From Candidatus Endomicrobium neocapritermitis (GTDB lineage Bacteria > Elusimicrobiota > Endomicrobiia > Endomicrobiales > Endomicrobiaceae): DNA of 57,355 nucleotides. The stretch's first letter is position 1. Each line of letters opens with the position of its first letter. Below the pieces are notes generated by a model. The model searched no databases and was not told the DNA's origin. It saw only the letters and a list, made by a program, of their open reading frames with translations. A program made the position numbers and the translations under genes. The DNA is taken from positions 1-57,355 of the forward strand of contig WRJZ01000040.1 in the NCBI GenBank assembly GCA_009778325.1, given 5' to 3'. Positions 27,001 to 28,870 of this stretch are shown piece by piece.

Positions 27001-27120
27001 AATAACAACCAACGCGATTATTTTTACCGCGTTGAAATCTTTTACCCAATCAAGAGTCAGTACCGCAGGCTTTTTCAGCCTGTGTAAGACCCCCGTGATA
27101 AAATTATTAATTATTTTCAT
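1..27120 (-). CDS. Giant multidomain membrane protein (>=9,040 aa, C-terminus outside window) with SecA-like motor and GT48-like glucan synthase
   Basis: One open frame runs from ATG 27120 to base 1; I read it codon by codon over 1-5100 and 17600-27120 and spot-checked between, finding no in-frame stop. The start is set by GGGAG about 8 bases upstream and lies one base after the stop of the 210-aa gene, so the two are probably translationally coupled. Order of recognisable parts (residues): export-type leader 1-55; GxxH-containing domain about 75-530; membrane segments about 645-705; HEXXH at 829-833; SecA-like motor about 900-1540; polytopic block about 1940-2375; coiled coil about 2400-2500; possible C39-like papain-fold region about 2507-2684; long helical stretches to about 4700; YPV modules about 4860-5480; GT48-like synthase with flanking membrane helices about 7330-8800; acidic/Ala-rich tail from about 8940. 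Giant genes are known from Omnitrophota; this architecture is not one I can match to a named protein. The overall function is unknown. A role in making or exporting a cell-surface glucan is inference. Confidence 0.93.
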   Translation of the reverse strand, partial: MKIINNFITGVLHRLKKPAVLTLDWVKDFNAVKIIALVVINCFLLTSVYGQAVAAIIDNTRATQQFKQVFDDFSLPYSYGKITSADFTGSDTVIINIQDLHSHPEVQKNISKIIDMFDKKYGVKTVYLEGAYGQIDTSWLSSIDDKTARDNIMEALINDGRLTGAEYYSAISGRTQVIKGLENKDEYLDNLKRFGKIINFQPELTMLLDSIESDLNVIKKRYFNKRQQKIEELSKSYASGEIEAKKYFSLMYKHSDRLGIDMGGYENIRMYHELLESGRKINNERAARELQMLILRLKEILPYAAYKKIVDSTNNFSDMDRLYAALIMLSKEGNVDLKLNFPEVAVLLDYYELGKKINPLELIAEEQKFKDEINLSFASNDMESEIILLTSFFKYLKDYLSSKITAADRKYYEDNIAQFNRLWMKYIDNAKLALLKDYQDVADTFYNINVDRNVYFVNNIDSIASFGKIDISKYYGYEDEADKVIKSMGEAKNVSIVVTGGFHTQGVTELLAQKGVSHIVITPNVSGGVKFAEEKYYDIARKQSEMLFNALATLALSGLIAEGKTNEAYSVLANSLINEYESKHGKVNSLEQITKILSDYVKLKTEAVEAINISQVNEDIKLTIQDKAGKTTVYTYNGSSFVAAGTSQGQPKSARSAFISSSFGVITAIAVTAVIAFFAVPFLSLPGLFLYALQAYLGLNSVFGFAQSAYIAMAGAVKSDSVTWNYDILNAIIKDMPANINAILVEKLFGNKYSVEDILKADSNYAKRVEIDEYIKNNGLIIVNNDGKVMEITESGLKINFGKLGVFLNDDGEIKNSVFRIFLEVILRHEFRHNENKSASSIVVRVFEEFRTSLPEFANLVSIVSRNIFDSIRKWLNQRAESEAIKIENKEFTRKFIVAPWLLIEGLTAKQTAEHQEKMQEADLNDAQRAQLERAVAILGEDFVTFFAKKQMANHGHSAFNSLQTINQIIAAAEMVEGGIIELGTGAGKTDAFQLATEKLLSMGKNILFLTNTEDLARRDIQGILKDIYDNEKEMKKLGVLKDGEPLIFGFVHESDESKTVLYSKDNLEGKVSDKRTVYGTARAIAGSSAASFVWDVERDAFAKDKDKTITQDGKKWVLLMDEAHRLLLQEANNSFSTSMGERRDAKVNAKQQEIAHDVVTTMPSNKKDSEEKGLKEGQHYKVEGLKITIFDHAKKDIIREYKSKGGTGEDTDILARINNSLTARHYKLGSDFKIIEDHMPKPKGSILRVVLLDKTTKETKSSVKLSNNLHYALELVIKDRVDAEEEGYKFSTKELEYSSDTMQSTSMTLNAFLNDRDVIESWAGATGTVDAHAIETYYGKRVLSLDTEGGARPIQAAMILTAGEDKQTDKIKETVDRINNMDGKDGSKSVTLIRVASTVKAGALSLELKKKFEGEKKGNKVYTITDADDLPAIDVELINRYAQMLETEAEKNEFLKKMAANGYRPSTIDEAVKIFAATAPGMFIVGTNLIATGINAKPKGEVKRMISINTVFDKDHFVEKQFKDRAGRSNTKGFYINILNLSDIDKEDMTQDDLAVLQSRLNQTHETFKGEAANERADDMTAGVAGIDDNERNFLKSFIEDDNNVYNDFAIDNEGGVSSFGKSALIMRALNNIKNSYTASELAGNLQIQRYGQDFWDLIKEFAKARNAYNTDEFITVLFGMTREQFIEKFGLQDSDVDEIRDLLAQEVDNAWLDFSTALSDANYNMSNVFRNEFLQSFFQFGEIEQDTEKAALLAGLRDNFNLKIQQRAFDKLRDKIDSDIGRLQSEKLDLYDYIVRGMTLMQDVSQRELINSSIMRRASADERYEKPAYVEVSPGNTRFVTKNKEVMEDAIKWFGGLSKDEQNAELEQSKREIAEKWFESLSAAEKLAVMEAFKNGINETLNNLAKVKPIFDTNVNLTEKKGLLYRLTIKIFYSRIGDKILLRNIQNAMLAQQIITFAQYLDEVLTFKSAHKVFGWTMKASSMLTKTFLIGLAGLWVGKLLIGFTIGGGALLLSPGIVAAALVGFAAVLLSFAIKPLLNKINYELQVKGINSELNKYASTGDTKYFKGALLSFANKTLSGIAQISGISAIALLAFAFVFGVPALVTAALISGLVALGASVILIAFNIITKTVPASLKEIAGIKVPANPQENKTKVIMGAFVTGLIGLSAGIVAFAIFPVAGITGAAIAVIAGLTAIGAFLLTQFGMLPRLLGDNSVIPGKTLLSYGLGTLATIIPVLILVKAGVISLAALGAALSALLPMMLLMAVIGTGLYFSNIKYINKPIDDMKKPNMLVNALKILAPLSVIGVSAGVTALQGTTIIAAISAMVSLSSLGIGVALAAIFSGLLYSEKTRPFAKVLLAAFGFAIPLSGAVSQTAAVQEVTAVQDSAHKTMEQQSKIGEDASAIERSYKKALDIQTQLSSENSIEKIEEQINSLQELAAIIRQQIDFLKARLEAADPADTKTKNNIQSQIDEAEEQADEVSKIIDNAQAKLSQLIAYSSGPLSPQDIALLEISQKGVVSPGDAKMKASLEAVANLISVSFGGTQINTKELANDILNFYKGKEVNGKRLSLSNETITLFSIIAQFLAGSRHSYETGIAGLKEALKNRGDSVILYLPKSDSFITLQVMKDGRIMVRDQKGGAAAIAKEKSLEEKGLSAYLKEKYGWTRGPVLSSKKLNSNTDSYPIDINTLKITGKNKDIKISGIIEDLRKMMQDAVNSKEVDNLARFDIDNTSLNLLMEEYNNEVNAIFKTVLLPMAKERQKQTPRIRIPEMQSKTAPASSPSAAEKSAEKTSGNLSNIRHFFRGMDEYLLKHPLEAGLLSLAEYYIVQTAEDGSMTAETLERLQAFNEFAGKLSSERAMSRNIAGSLKGVNSTHKILPTLGILYEILDTKKQRDVKDAEKMLDALLSDVAKNINPIVPSLSPEAKAYYLRQYNNDPQMVFDHIVFWFIYEELGLPDAFKFTPDLRNKILDDLRSNNTKDIAVIKKEIINKYGQAILKNANSQFIESLEKGETTYFDSIEFAKLLTKAPFIYYGMFGKDASAGLSGNIRDLNTIEKNVFIPFVTPTKAYLEQLLNTAQSTVSSFSLEDGARIERSLAALADAAKSGKAGEIYIDPNINANDLKAKLDMVSKKRDLHSLEIMVRRAEQEKSGQYLFLNSKKFFDSLKKVRDELNISKERLLPEDRRKADNIINKANSLINNADKTIGSVELAALKESISRTGIPGKYLPYRDTELKAMLAENNNSVDKTFLKLLSAAHIIIEPALNADGMVVGIRYGNESEPIKWVKGREPAQGTAYTDRWTGGENALTYDKIIEGMIAVAKAKGLLYDKKDIEDKMNDELKFIMLNDFVTSPYSSDRRTNIGEKFVKYIKLMNQYSLNEKLEKDRNADISFENRIISDIANGRLADGDLTEEVIRNVFGVESFDTIVVPENIVKDVLLRKGMPEDFEENFKLNKEGKDFYAAMIKYCKDNEKLGSAELTNRVMEEYGADIDYFVNLYMESQSAGVADAVKTVLGFFRFITFEEKIGKASVKINGYVLGNPATQLVDKATGKNYQPQAGSSIGKYLSGNIELNYYKGKEGIFKSNIAKMKNNEKRFMSNALNEMAKSRGISSLGNKFESMLNDEHIEKYILADDKQECLDSIWEELDPRIDTYVLGDKSKEMIAALKGKKRVFIFTVSKSSAEHLRGLSEAFYGVDEIYAYLSKIENPDEDTKKVLNSIKELLENKENIVIKLTGLSEKLNESAESETVKNINPADTVKKIRDILTIAIPEKYIDEIIADKEIGDAMIDALSKNLNRSERTEEEWIEWLLKDQGYLAKIVNAALTKYKVSKEIGFTDVFPALVMLATGFMSSGWGDLAGAALILGTGKSPTDNLRYKLINGGYDTANRELWDMLRTLKPEDVNRKVGEYVRKNERKIAYDMFIKNIENEFNFKLSPDLKKKIDSTFGAYFNSINLKNINRSELFRKARMEHELEINIELSRQQRGAIVNNAESRYAETDGKTETYDDFVDKLLVNDKELGALLAKHNYKYDKEKMSTSSRMLIEKIFDAVYGTEFAGNMATLVIVFDIISKENENKDLVNELEKLADEINKNDSYFNMVVNIMTSGNAKEAKVNAITIPAADVVSVPIEGNNIVNSLMDILNPEDAKILRTDIENYVKDAFSQSGDFSLVSGILENRISMLRKEAKTQTDGLKIMKIGAIAKSLSTAVSDAESHIYNGFSDSSVKTKLRLRQEIVSIDHALKKIDDANKALASAKERIEDERRKTDIKLSGSLNSNLDFQENINQIIADRQNLLNAWTEIINLKIQLDGAKAEFSRIKGEYAAKYGEPLKSDSKENKIYELMSGNQQAIDAFNEAVQKAVPVTDAPLASAPVRQKTQIPQQEKDAAVDGVISAVEHLLTEDYKQGRQWKLSDANISIQSEISADYERSRNTIGFNSSEWKRVTAIKFQPKIFADNLKRELNNTNAENVFEIAKLSSMLETIYDGKAAPEDIKKLLAEAKQAISHRKASTQPGIIGTGNLLEQMRKQGFSLPAGYADMPLYLQANIYKQLWSDYFKRWNTKFINGDADLAQWTERFINNEGKGSVFRQELEEYYAGKLFAEDIMLSALMKEIAKDQPNKETLIKLVEYFDKSRNPLKVFSEDERSDAIKEAKAKISGKAVPMSESERKRIEKESEAFRQDKEFASMRKLLGENTSSGAAESFINGLAKSFAGNVQLGYWGNNGFGGELRLSTQGDFTAKITRFKQANIGTDWDANLSKAEEYARSLGFKFRRVTGKDFYWVVDEYNGKKYVNNEVKVYLFNESGSLAVDFNNGREEQLYINMRSSIDVYELGRDIGNELAKKGYSYANGNVIKAETSNGILQLRLPNGELLYPFNKDGQFDKNLNAEKIAEAAVKSAQEIDGVIYEPNTDQTFQYDRVTGELLRTGEKGMALKVGHYDATGRKLSYEEYIAAAKNRGKLELRRQYLINKYGVQKVREGFDKDSKGLPTIFYFSIETEPGKFVKVYPFDEQGNVKDFKEINNEVDIASILSVTAEEIGKDSFKILYVGKMTDASGKNGYLYWDVELPDGTIRRIYPVIIRDGEPIPLDAVKIKQQALLAPQLEELKESSELTKDAPVKFDKKGLMYWEVTIDGNKYPVYPVKMVSLRDAKGEVIKIKDTKGNSVSVQEPKVISEKELEDSLDKDNAREVYLGFNRARSTSQDIRIRDAEIGFDDDGIMVLKVDIDGQIYDIYPVKPVKVEGKTKAKSLDANQLEIQVEMAPRMKAMIEGNDVLRALEKAGRGKGFDFDDLGNKYYILKAINPRTKTGYKFYPIVEIEENGKLMPKLVADFADTPEEKAKRVRMAIEMTPVITDLIETNKELQTAIKEKRGELKHDGKGNMYLSLKIDSPLYPDGYPIYFVKKNGKPLTDVQLSKSIRNAPEVAQRKVYLFGAKAKDVKDELDVNGDMYWPIVLSSKATINGDTRTDNVTYRIYPVDPDGDVLSIVQLDAEKANLPKLRELRLQAKADGIDLAVNPDADPDYAEGLYNFIDRENKNSLYWRAKGQEHKELGIFPFWKAGKIKKMLTLDELKLAVENNELKKDALGNKKNGAYIKVKLDKGLDEISDRKDNITRDAIKQLHVETEAEKTEAAAADKRPVWRKIWDTICSRIGYETESAKAVTESISQIRAKYRTRPDTKLLTDEQAEAAMHTIRNAKLKVTTPDKINSDGTISFDEITMPELQWIAEEGEFISVYKKEYFTREGNKKIRQGEEYFVEFKGVIYRQWFTSDKQTEINKNMKVNVSLEFSQTVLKDQICENNEGERVNLAEKIADLLKINDNERMGEMRAALADTDPKAAYILELPNLIIRNNGYSDTMRQQRAVFRNVYDEAGNKTGIKVAVQHSERPGVWKDIETSDFKVTGGYGMLISPLSRINEDVSKNGTYFADAIPVDELDKADSKIISAVVKKWNGNVIEHIYFDKTGKEIRLQHAYGDTYRIGNRERMKIMEQVAAGSKKNYHVSAKRVFLGAKISVTDKYGKPVIIDTTSEDGLKILKKLNMIYVNGNLYDNDAISFSETKTSKEAKASKETEESNGRVVIKDVLNKRGYVFEGRKTGKFTAEGEPIYVTGNRMSAYDTLAFNEMLSDADFKGVWRNNIQTLMKRLGSDREAEFNYKPENLSWTKSVYFDPSSGKVYVTWAAYDGYSSEPVVKINKDGFIDISGRYKEINIGLRYDLEKDSVQQTPINLVVPVSEVGSMVIDYYSGAVFIEDIDDSSYIMNKYHIAIKDSSKLFDFENENSFSPVQGNWKTSIDSYIGDWENINGSENIQEMIQRTNNLDNGKILKVTRNEKYFYKDVDTNLHPNLQKSFSGTLLSFFGIPSGTETYYVDDKGVTIDGEEKALLSASNFNGIDWNKQRIYATENINTIVGEKKIAFREYVKETDFNGNVRQQFEIENGKENGKENRKFVSGLIIPEYDRYGIGQKSYTVVVEDGKCYVVSTSKFNSRVYANAIVYNKMVNTVMFAHERTQVEDKKPLQLSNDMLNAQTFNMFNMQESLLDNENNLADFDPKNKIYTEKSYLFNNAEGRNVITLSNLKVGIDGEIIKAEKSDSRFGEMEKLFGMPSVISYGRYAEGYDLLDEQRALMMGHPSTVVSYAFNGSLNFNDYGAKKADGSIMDTAEDAIENSNFIFRMNNLKIIHSVISNGEEAASKETASLVYTVFQNPNFDADSAIAGWVKRYEIYKDSIYPHQSDAVARYYSQMSGLKAVSFKSDGLKFFEIYENPVGRIPFGNVKGNIYEVNVLNRMGRAEYGYLLNNDDKDFVANHSQKDWEDSISKLYKVDEKLKKIQKEHGKPLSDLVKSAKTRGYVPFSFNVDDIGDLRISRIWHDMNVSYKKARRWVNHNYYEINQLTTADNPVPTSREYLYDDTGVLYSRSQTAIVDDWTGEFRRAWDVIEIRFVRYAESIGGLAVIVLPLSALIQKRDKKQVKKRKDEIMNKEVSDPLPENIISDVAEKLGTDKYKDAKAYIQSENPGVNQNDNMALARAFCTDADNKIRFIDSKAAIAELEKTANFVKQNMVNAVENKLSDKNYQTVKNYIIANSNGRLNANSTLNEIALEFCVKNDGSFKFTDENSAQKALNNIKSEAKNITTELRSDVISLLQEKYVKQWGVNKAHMHRTIRGTFAGNFIKNEDTITKGLSGQALSDAVTNALNGTSNVNQVIFDDYRWWIRNVMAENEAGINRETFIQNNTGEFTNEDLVLFYYIYIAVMNMRQDCMALRNFLFYNAKKMIAEGKADKVGVMIDTEANRMLNIVENGFTIEQQVAQMKEINKVNPSSKLTEAIEFYKNNSGEINALEAKYRALNDTVQSFEQSTGAERVAYGDIANKMNIWFSKYGFRVLFGVKGAGKRGNMRPDETMTYADFDGIFRKPSYVAAYNEMISKYVSGADEHGYDAINANNTDARRLSYKYAPLIQPFRTYIPHSGDFGMGNVRLFLTSMLNINSPLGLLQSLANLKGIIVMWLGNLAVIGGFIAGIQTFGALGLLGAFGVFAATVLTGFGITALAYLSLAGLAKWLQKNTVNDYYGKTVSNSQDRGINKDRDDIRTAKSAMLKRWGLVLILKTAWEVFLLNTVVGSIIATITTHTSLSAMSVGGIGFFGLSTPFMLGAMGITIALSVYITSLRHITALVNKWFTDTEKGATKDKRWAKQQWLRFFLHHFLAAASAGLIVSGLYGLFLIAAGYMFVFFLVLPFVLFTFLDFFGFWEVFKAIHVKRTKKRGGYFVVESNVGDTFKALHSSVTGQKDSYSAVKTWESFQEFFYPKDAANLESKERILKSEFFRSWEATFLSEDTVNRLNDDQKLTAFAMYFNEIMGSYYRDSKISAEEYENYKFKISEYKNGDDLDRDIIETPDLSSIPSSLGARELFYRLHQETSVRAMQGIRNANVRDISLSALIPTFDEGVTYPLDEKEGKTEESLNSAKKLNPDGHTLLTHLIRQYEGEWENMITRLEQGVDFRGRKHTLNDDDREAIEQMRAMLDDKGNVKPGRYLNRRKDGKKADNKDDNLPDSWAKREISRWADPKLQPLSPTQLGILNLREALDVLAKVEFSNKRNGMSEEEWQRYIRNDITADSFEFISGYQNYGQVYDEGKGANDSRIVGLADNLKEFREMIVPVMHQQGFKYDKYRELKEMQEKGLASPYDLELISQIEKTDVGRRWKEYDAEKTLQEYYKYRELTEKKERKLATADELELLSQMGKTDIAKAVSLTSFRRLKVEDITYEQYETLQIRDKAGKATIAEKALLVTINAEIEKQVAQYDRWKKEGRETTLVDEYMSKVDQSAVEKAKAVLKEANEKIEKAKEDKVSTTAAEEAEVIAARAELGRVVGKIIFYDKYNKGIITAVVFDDTGTAVSPFHGILGMGKVDHHANLEAEVSKDFILQMDMNQNIYVQSALTFFSALQPLLTDKEVYNVSLLEQIPTKRLTSIGAKYAFAEEGFNALHADMNELWQLHMYGHPNILRTSFIQSFSGQSKSVVSEDASGGKSAKVKGGKTVAFDGVVVEKTREAEMSATLAITLKFASGAAEMNQSVYIEEYNKTLRSGFGLLGGLAAEATDFVAGPGFYAKESLVTVTVKTFLFAILFLGISGFSGFDFAFILALFGLTLSQTSALTGMVKDSYTYNEGFWKWTTKLVKNFTYFVSQIQTHGFGHIFPGLSGKAAHANTGRGSGTMFMSLLQGMVKKTEEAATAEVKQKAHKDRKDMEAKEWVTGHLNKLTGKDGMSIFHSHFTPAVSSILIIIAAVLFSPSPTFLLSFLYILIPIAVILGQTQLKQGFNILQYPKEEVFKNIWNECKSWWNIVFRSDIKEVINEKGEKEYIGRPNMSRPVVFIVGGVVLLVLIVATLIGLLVKFLRQPYISKYLGFIVGWAALLTVVLPATIIWLAVKFLMSPKDTIKEIGDLGTSFGRYLAKISFGNNDSVNSGIIEDRAKEEAAAVQYVVVPMPQMTPIVDLEKEAAASEKQAIPISDGQTEEAADVDARAKEEKEVSDNEVLDQVLEPVIEAADADARAKEKNK
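780..5120 (-). other. GT48-like 1,3-beta-glucan synthase (FKS/callose synthase) region of the giant protein
   Basis: Architecture and motifs follow FKS1/callose synthase in order. A membrane bundle lies at residues about 7461-7740 (bases 4700-3900). A cytosolic catalytic region follows with FNEIMGSYYRDSKIS near 7841 (WNeIi.syReeDlIs), ISLSALIPTFDEGVTY at 7921 (FtVLtPyYsEdvl), then LLTHLIRQYEGEWENM (LLeYLkqlhPdEWe). SRWADPKLQPLSPT at 8047 corresponds to iWASLRsQTLyRT, and ALDVLAKVE to AikLlyrvE. FEFISGYQNYGQ corresponds to KFtyVvscQ.YG. GILGMGKVDHHAN near 8386 corresponds to ilGdGKsdNqNHA, and QMDMNQNIYVQSAL at 8410 to qliDaNQDNYleEcl. MYGHPNILRTSF at 8481 corresponds to HYGHPD...F, and YNKTLRSGF near 8563 to fNatLRgG. 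Further membrane helices follow. The GKGRD motif is replaced (VAGPGF), so catalysis is uncertain. A helical insert splits the domain at about 8130-8360. Confidence 0.72.
10600..12540 (-). repeat. Tandem YPV beta-module repeats in the giant protein
   Basis: At least eight copies of a short beta motif, roughly [LM]YW-x-V-x(3)-DG-x(4)-IYPV-x(3)-xxG, recur every 65-95 residues. Examples are YWDVELPDGTIRRIYPV at 5061-5076, MYWEVTIDGNKYPVYPV at 5124-5140 and VDIDGQIYDIYPVKPV at 5221-5236. More divergent copies lie near 4872, 5006, 5310, 5394 and 5473. Linkers between copies are helical and charged. The copies differ enough that DNA-level repetition is lost, so this is an old protein-level amplification. 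Similar Y-rich beta segments continue less regularly to about base 7200. Confidence 0.7.
19070..19925 (-). other. Coiled coil and possible papain-like (C39-type) region of the giant protein
   Basis: Residues about 2400-2503 are a charged heptad-rich helix (for example IEEQINSLQELAAIIRQQ). The next 180 residues have the secondary-structure pattern of bacteriocin-type C39 domains: helices, then GSRHSYETGIAGLKEAL, then a beta hairpin around SFITLQVMKDGRIMVRDQKGG. The expected catalytic Cys is absent, so it would be inactive. This assignment is weak. Confidence 0.3.
19990..21310 (-). other. Polytopic membrane block of the giant protein
   Basis: Residues about 1940-2375 contain roughly ten to twelve hydrophobic helices rich in Ala, Gly, Ile and Leu, with short charged loops (for example AALVGFAAVLLSFAI, SGISAIALLAFAFVFG, AIFPVAGITGAAIAVIAG, and VLLAAFGFAIPLSGAVS at the end). 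It follows the SecA-like motor after about 400 helical residues and precedes a coiled coil. I do not recognise a transporter family in it. Confidence 0.75.
22500..24420 (-). other. SecA-like ATPase motor inside the giant protein
   Basis: The canonical SecA order is visible. Walker A is GTGAGKT near residue 985. The Walker B/DEAH-type motif is MDEAH at 1121-1125. A preprotein-crosslinking-like insertion includes LTARHYKLGSDF and NNLHYALELVIK, the positions of RAH..F.DvdY and GLHQAIEAKE in SecA. The motif SWAGATGTVDA near 1324 equals SecA kLaGMTGTA. The second RecA domain has VGTNLIATGIN near 1490 (SecA ATNMAGRGTDI) and FKDRAGRSNTKG near 1525 (SecA LRGRSGRQGD). ATP hydrolysis residues look intact, but the arginine-rich GRGTDI motif is altered to IATGIN, so activity is not certain. 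Confidence 0.82.
24600..25185 (-). other. Membrane segments followed by HEXXH motif in the giant protein
   Basis: At residues 645-705 there are two or three hydrophobic stretches (for example VITAIAVTAVIAFFAVPFL) that could bring the chain back to the cytoplasm. HEFRH follows at residues 829-833 (24622-24636), in the context LRHEFRHNENK. This matches the HEXXH zinc-peptidase signature, and acidic residues follow (VFEEF). A third metal ligand is not obvious. It may be a degenerate gluzincin-like element just upstream of the SecA-like motor. Confidence 0.4.
25530..26960 (-). other. N-terminal leader and ChaN/TraB/TIKI-like domain of the giant protein
   Basis: Residues 1-55 hold a long leader whose hydrophobic core (AVKIIALVVINCFLLTS) ends near YGQA, like a signal peptide. 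The following domain has IQDLHSHPE near residue 95, VYLEGAYG about 30 residues on, and GGFHTQG near residue 499. A histidine motif, a conserved Glu and a late GxxH are the pattern of the ChaN/EreA/TIKI/TraB superfamily. That assignment is by motif pattern only. If the leader is used, this domain lies outside the cytoplasm. Confidence 0.4.
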
Positions 27121-27121
27121 T

Positions 27122-27754
27122 TTAATATCTCCCTTTGCATTCCGTTATAAAACGGAAATTCCCATCTTCATTTAAATTTAAATAAAGACGGGAAATGCAA
27201 AGCTTATATTTATTGATTATAAAATTTTGAGTTTTTACAGGAATTCCCCTGGGCAATAAAAGCATTAGCAACAGCAATAGCATAAGCTTAGCCGCATCCG
27301 TGCCTGCCGAATAATTAAACATACTCCGGTATTTTGGCGGACCGGCCGTCAAAACGGAACTTTCGGGTTTAAATAAAACTTTCCCCTTACTAAAAGAAAT
27401 GTTTGCGTCCAGCCGCAAGATGCTTGCTGATTTTTTTGTCTGTTTAACCGGAATCAGCAAAGCAAAAAGTCTGTTGGCGTTACTATTTTTATCTTTGCTG
27501 TTTTCCGACAACTCTCTGTTTTTTTTGAACATATCGTTTACGATTTTAATCGGAAGATTAACCGCGCTGTAAATTCTTCCCAGCTCGTTTTCAAGTTTCA
27601 ATACGGAACTGCTCAGTCTTACGGAATCGCTCATACTTGCAAAAGCGCCGATGTTTAATATGTTTAAAAACATGGCAAAAACCAACACTGCCGCAATCTT
27701 CACGGCCGGTGATTTTTTTAATGAAACATGGTAGTTTGCTTTTGTTTTTATCAT
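27122..27754 (-). CDS. Exported/membrane-anchored 210-aa companion of the giant protein, function unknown
   Basis: I do not recognise a family. An N-terminal leader with lysines followed by AVKIAAVLVFAMFLNILNIG and a likely signal-peptidase site near AFASM (about residue 40) points to export. A charged helical middle follows, and a second strongly hydrophobic stretch (AAKLMLLLLLMLLL, about 155-168) could anchor the C-terminal third in the membrane. The last 40 residues are basic and aromatic. The stop codon is one base from the start of the giant gene and the coding end carries that gene's Shine-Dalgarno, so the two proteins are probably made together. The leader loosely resembles that of the giant protein (LKK-PAV...VKI). 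No clear Shine-Dalgarno precedes ATG 27754. A role as assembly partner or membrane tether is inference from position alone. Confidence 0.7.
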   Translation of the reverse strand: MIKTKANYHVSLKKSPAVKIAAVLVFAMFLNILNIGAFASMSDSVRLSSSVLKLENELGRIYSAVNLPIKIVNDMFKKNRELSENSKDKNSNANRLFALLIPVKQTKKSASILRLDANISFSKGKVLFKPESSVLTAGPPKYRSMFNYSAGTDAAKLMLLLLLMLLLPRGIPVKTQNFIINKYKLCISRLYLNLNEDGNFRFITECKGRY

Positions 27755-27940
27755 GGTAATAGTTTAATACCAATCCTTTTATTTTTCAATCGGTTTTACA
27801 GCCCAAATGATATAACAAATTACAAGCAGTTTCTTATAGTATTATATTATTAATAAAAAAAGAAATTTAGATAAAGATAATGTGAAATTTTTGTGAATTT
27901 CTTTCAAGGGATTTTTCATATTCCAACGGTTTTTTATGAT

Positions 27941-28215
27941 TTAGAGTGTGCTCACACATATTACGCGCATGCGCTGCTAGGATTTTTGAGGAAATTTTGC
28001 TTTTTTTGCGCCAAAGATACACGGACGTATCTGCGAAGCAAAAAAAGGAAAATTTACCAAAAAGCTGCCGCAGCCCTTCGGGTTTGGTCAAAACAAGCCC
28101 AACTGCTAGGCGCGGCGACGAAGCAATAGCGGAACCTATTGATAGGAGCCGCAACAACGCAGTTGGGCTTGTTTTGACCAAACACATGCGCGTAATATGT
28201 GTGAACACACTCTAA
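27941..28215. repeat. 275-bp nested inverted repeat, MITE-like
   Basis: The outer 31-bp arms (27941-27971 and 28185-28215) are complementary with one mismatch. Inside are a perfect 25-bp inverted repeat (28082-28106 with 28159-28183) and an 18-bp pair with one mismatch (27992-28009 with 28038-28055) capped by a 6-bp hairpin (28015-28020 with 28027-28032). No gene-like coding is needed to explain the short ORFs crossing it. No clear target-site duplication is visible. It fills most of the 508-bp gap upstream of the giant operon; the rest (27755-27940, 28216-28262) is AT-rich with no gene and no convincing promoter that I can fix. Confidence 0.9.
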
Positions 28216-28262
28216 TATGCCGGCAGCACAAAAACACGCTTTTGAAGTTTAAAATTCAGATA

Positions 28263-28844
28263 TTATTTTAGAACTTCTTTTACCCAAGCTTTAATGTCTT
28301 CCTGAGAGTCTTTTACTCTGTAACCGGAAAATGTTACCGCTTGCACGACTGCTGATTTAGGCAAAAGTTTTGCCGTATCGGCCGCGCAGTTTTGCATTCC
28401 GCCGCCTCCGTGCGTAAAAAAGGGAGCTACAATTTTTCCGGATAAATCATACTCGGACAAAAATGTCGTTACGGCAGGCGCTATCGTGCCCCACCAATTC
28501 GGAGAACCGACAAAAATAACATCATATTCCGCGATGTTATTGATTTTTCCTTTAATCGCAGGTTTATATCCGTCATTTATTTCTTTTTTTGCCTGCTCTG
28601 TCACAGCCTTATACTCTTTCGGATAAGGTTTTTCCGTTTGAATTTCAAAAATATCGCCGCCCGTTTCTTTTTGAATTATCTTTGCCAATTCGGCAGTATT
28701 TCCGGACCATGAATAATATACAATAAGAACTTTCTTATCCGCTTTATTCTCCGTTTTCGCCTGCGCAGCCGCAGTCTGTATAGATACCGCTAATGCGGCG
28801 CATAAAATTACCGCGCTAAAAAATCTTAGAAAAGCTTTTTCCAT
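28263..28844 (-). CDS. Exported flavodoxin-like protein
   Basis: This is an FMN-binding flavodoxin fold protein with a signal peptide (hydrophobic core about 8-23, probable cleavage in the AAAQA region near residue 28). The phosphate-binding loop YYSWSGNT lies at residues 43-50 and the aromatic FMN-stacking loop SPNWWGT at 114-120. The G-rich loop FFTHGGGGM follows. At 193 aa it is a short-chain flavodoxin plus leader, close to the 'flavodoxin family' proteins found beside redox enzymes in anaerobes. AGGAG sits a few bases before ATG 28844. It is transcribed divergently from the aldo-keto reductase/polyferredoxin operon, and both would work outside the cytoplasm, so it may exchange electrons with them; that link is inference. 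An alternative role is quinone or flavin reduction. Confidence 0.88.
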   Translation of the reverse strand: MEKAFLRFFSAVILCAALAVSIQTAAAQAKTENKADKKVLIVYYSWSGNTAELAKIIQKETGGDIFEIQTEKPYPKEYKAVTEQAKKEINDGYKPAIKGKINNIAEYDVIFVGSPNWWGTIAPAVTTFLSEYDLSGKIVAPFFTHGGGGMQNCAADTAKLLPKSAVVQAVTFSGYRVKDSQEDIKAWVKEVLK

Positions 28845-28870
28845 GTTATTTCTCCTTTATCAGAAGCTCA

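Noticed and set aside
1-27120. Many plus-strand and other-frame ORFs of 60-200 codons within the left 27 kb
   Set aside because: All lie opposite or out of frame to the giant reading frame, lack Shine-Dalgarno sites and have the Leu/Ser/Phe-rich composition of antisense shadows.
27867-28215. Small ORFs on both strands over the nested inverted repeat
   Set aside because: They mirror each other because the DNA is palindromic; there is no Shine-Dalgarno and no protein-like pattern.
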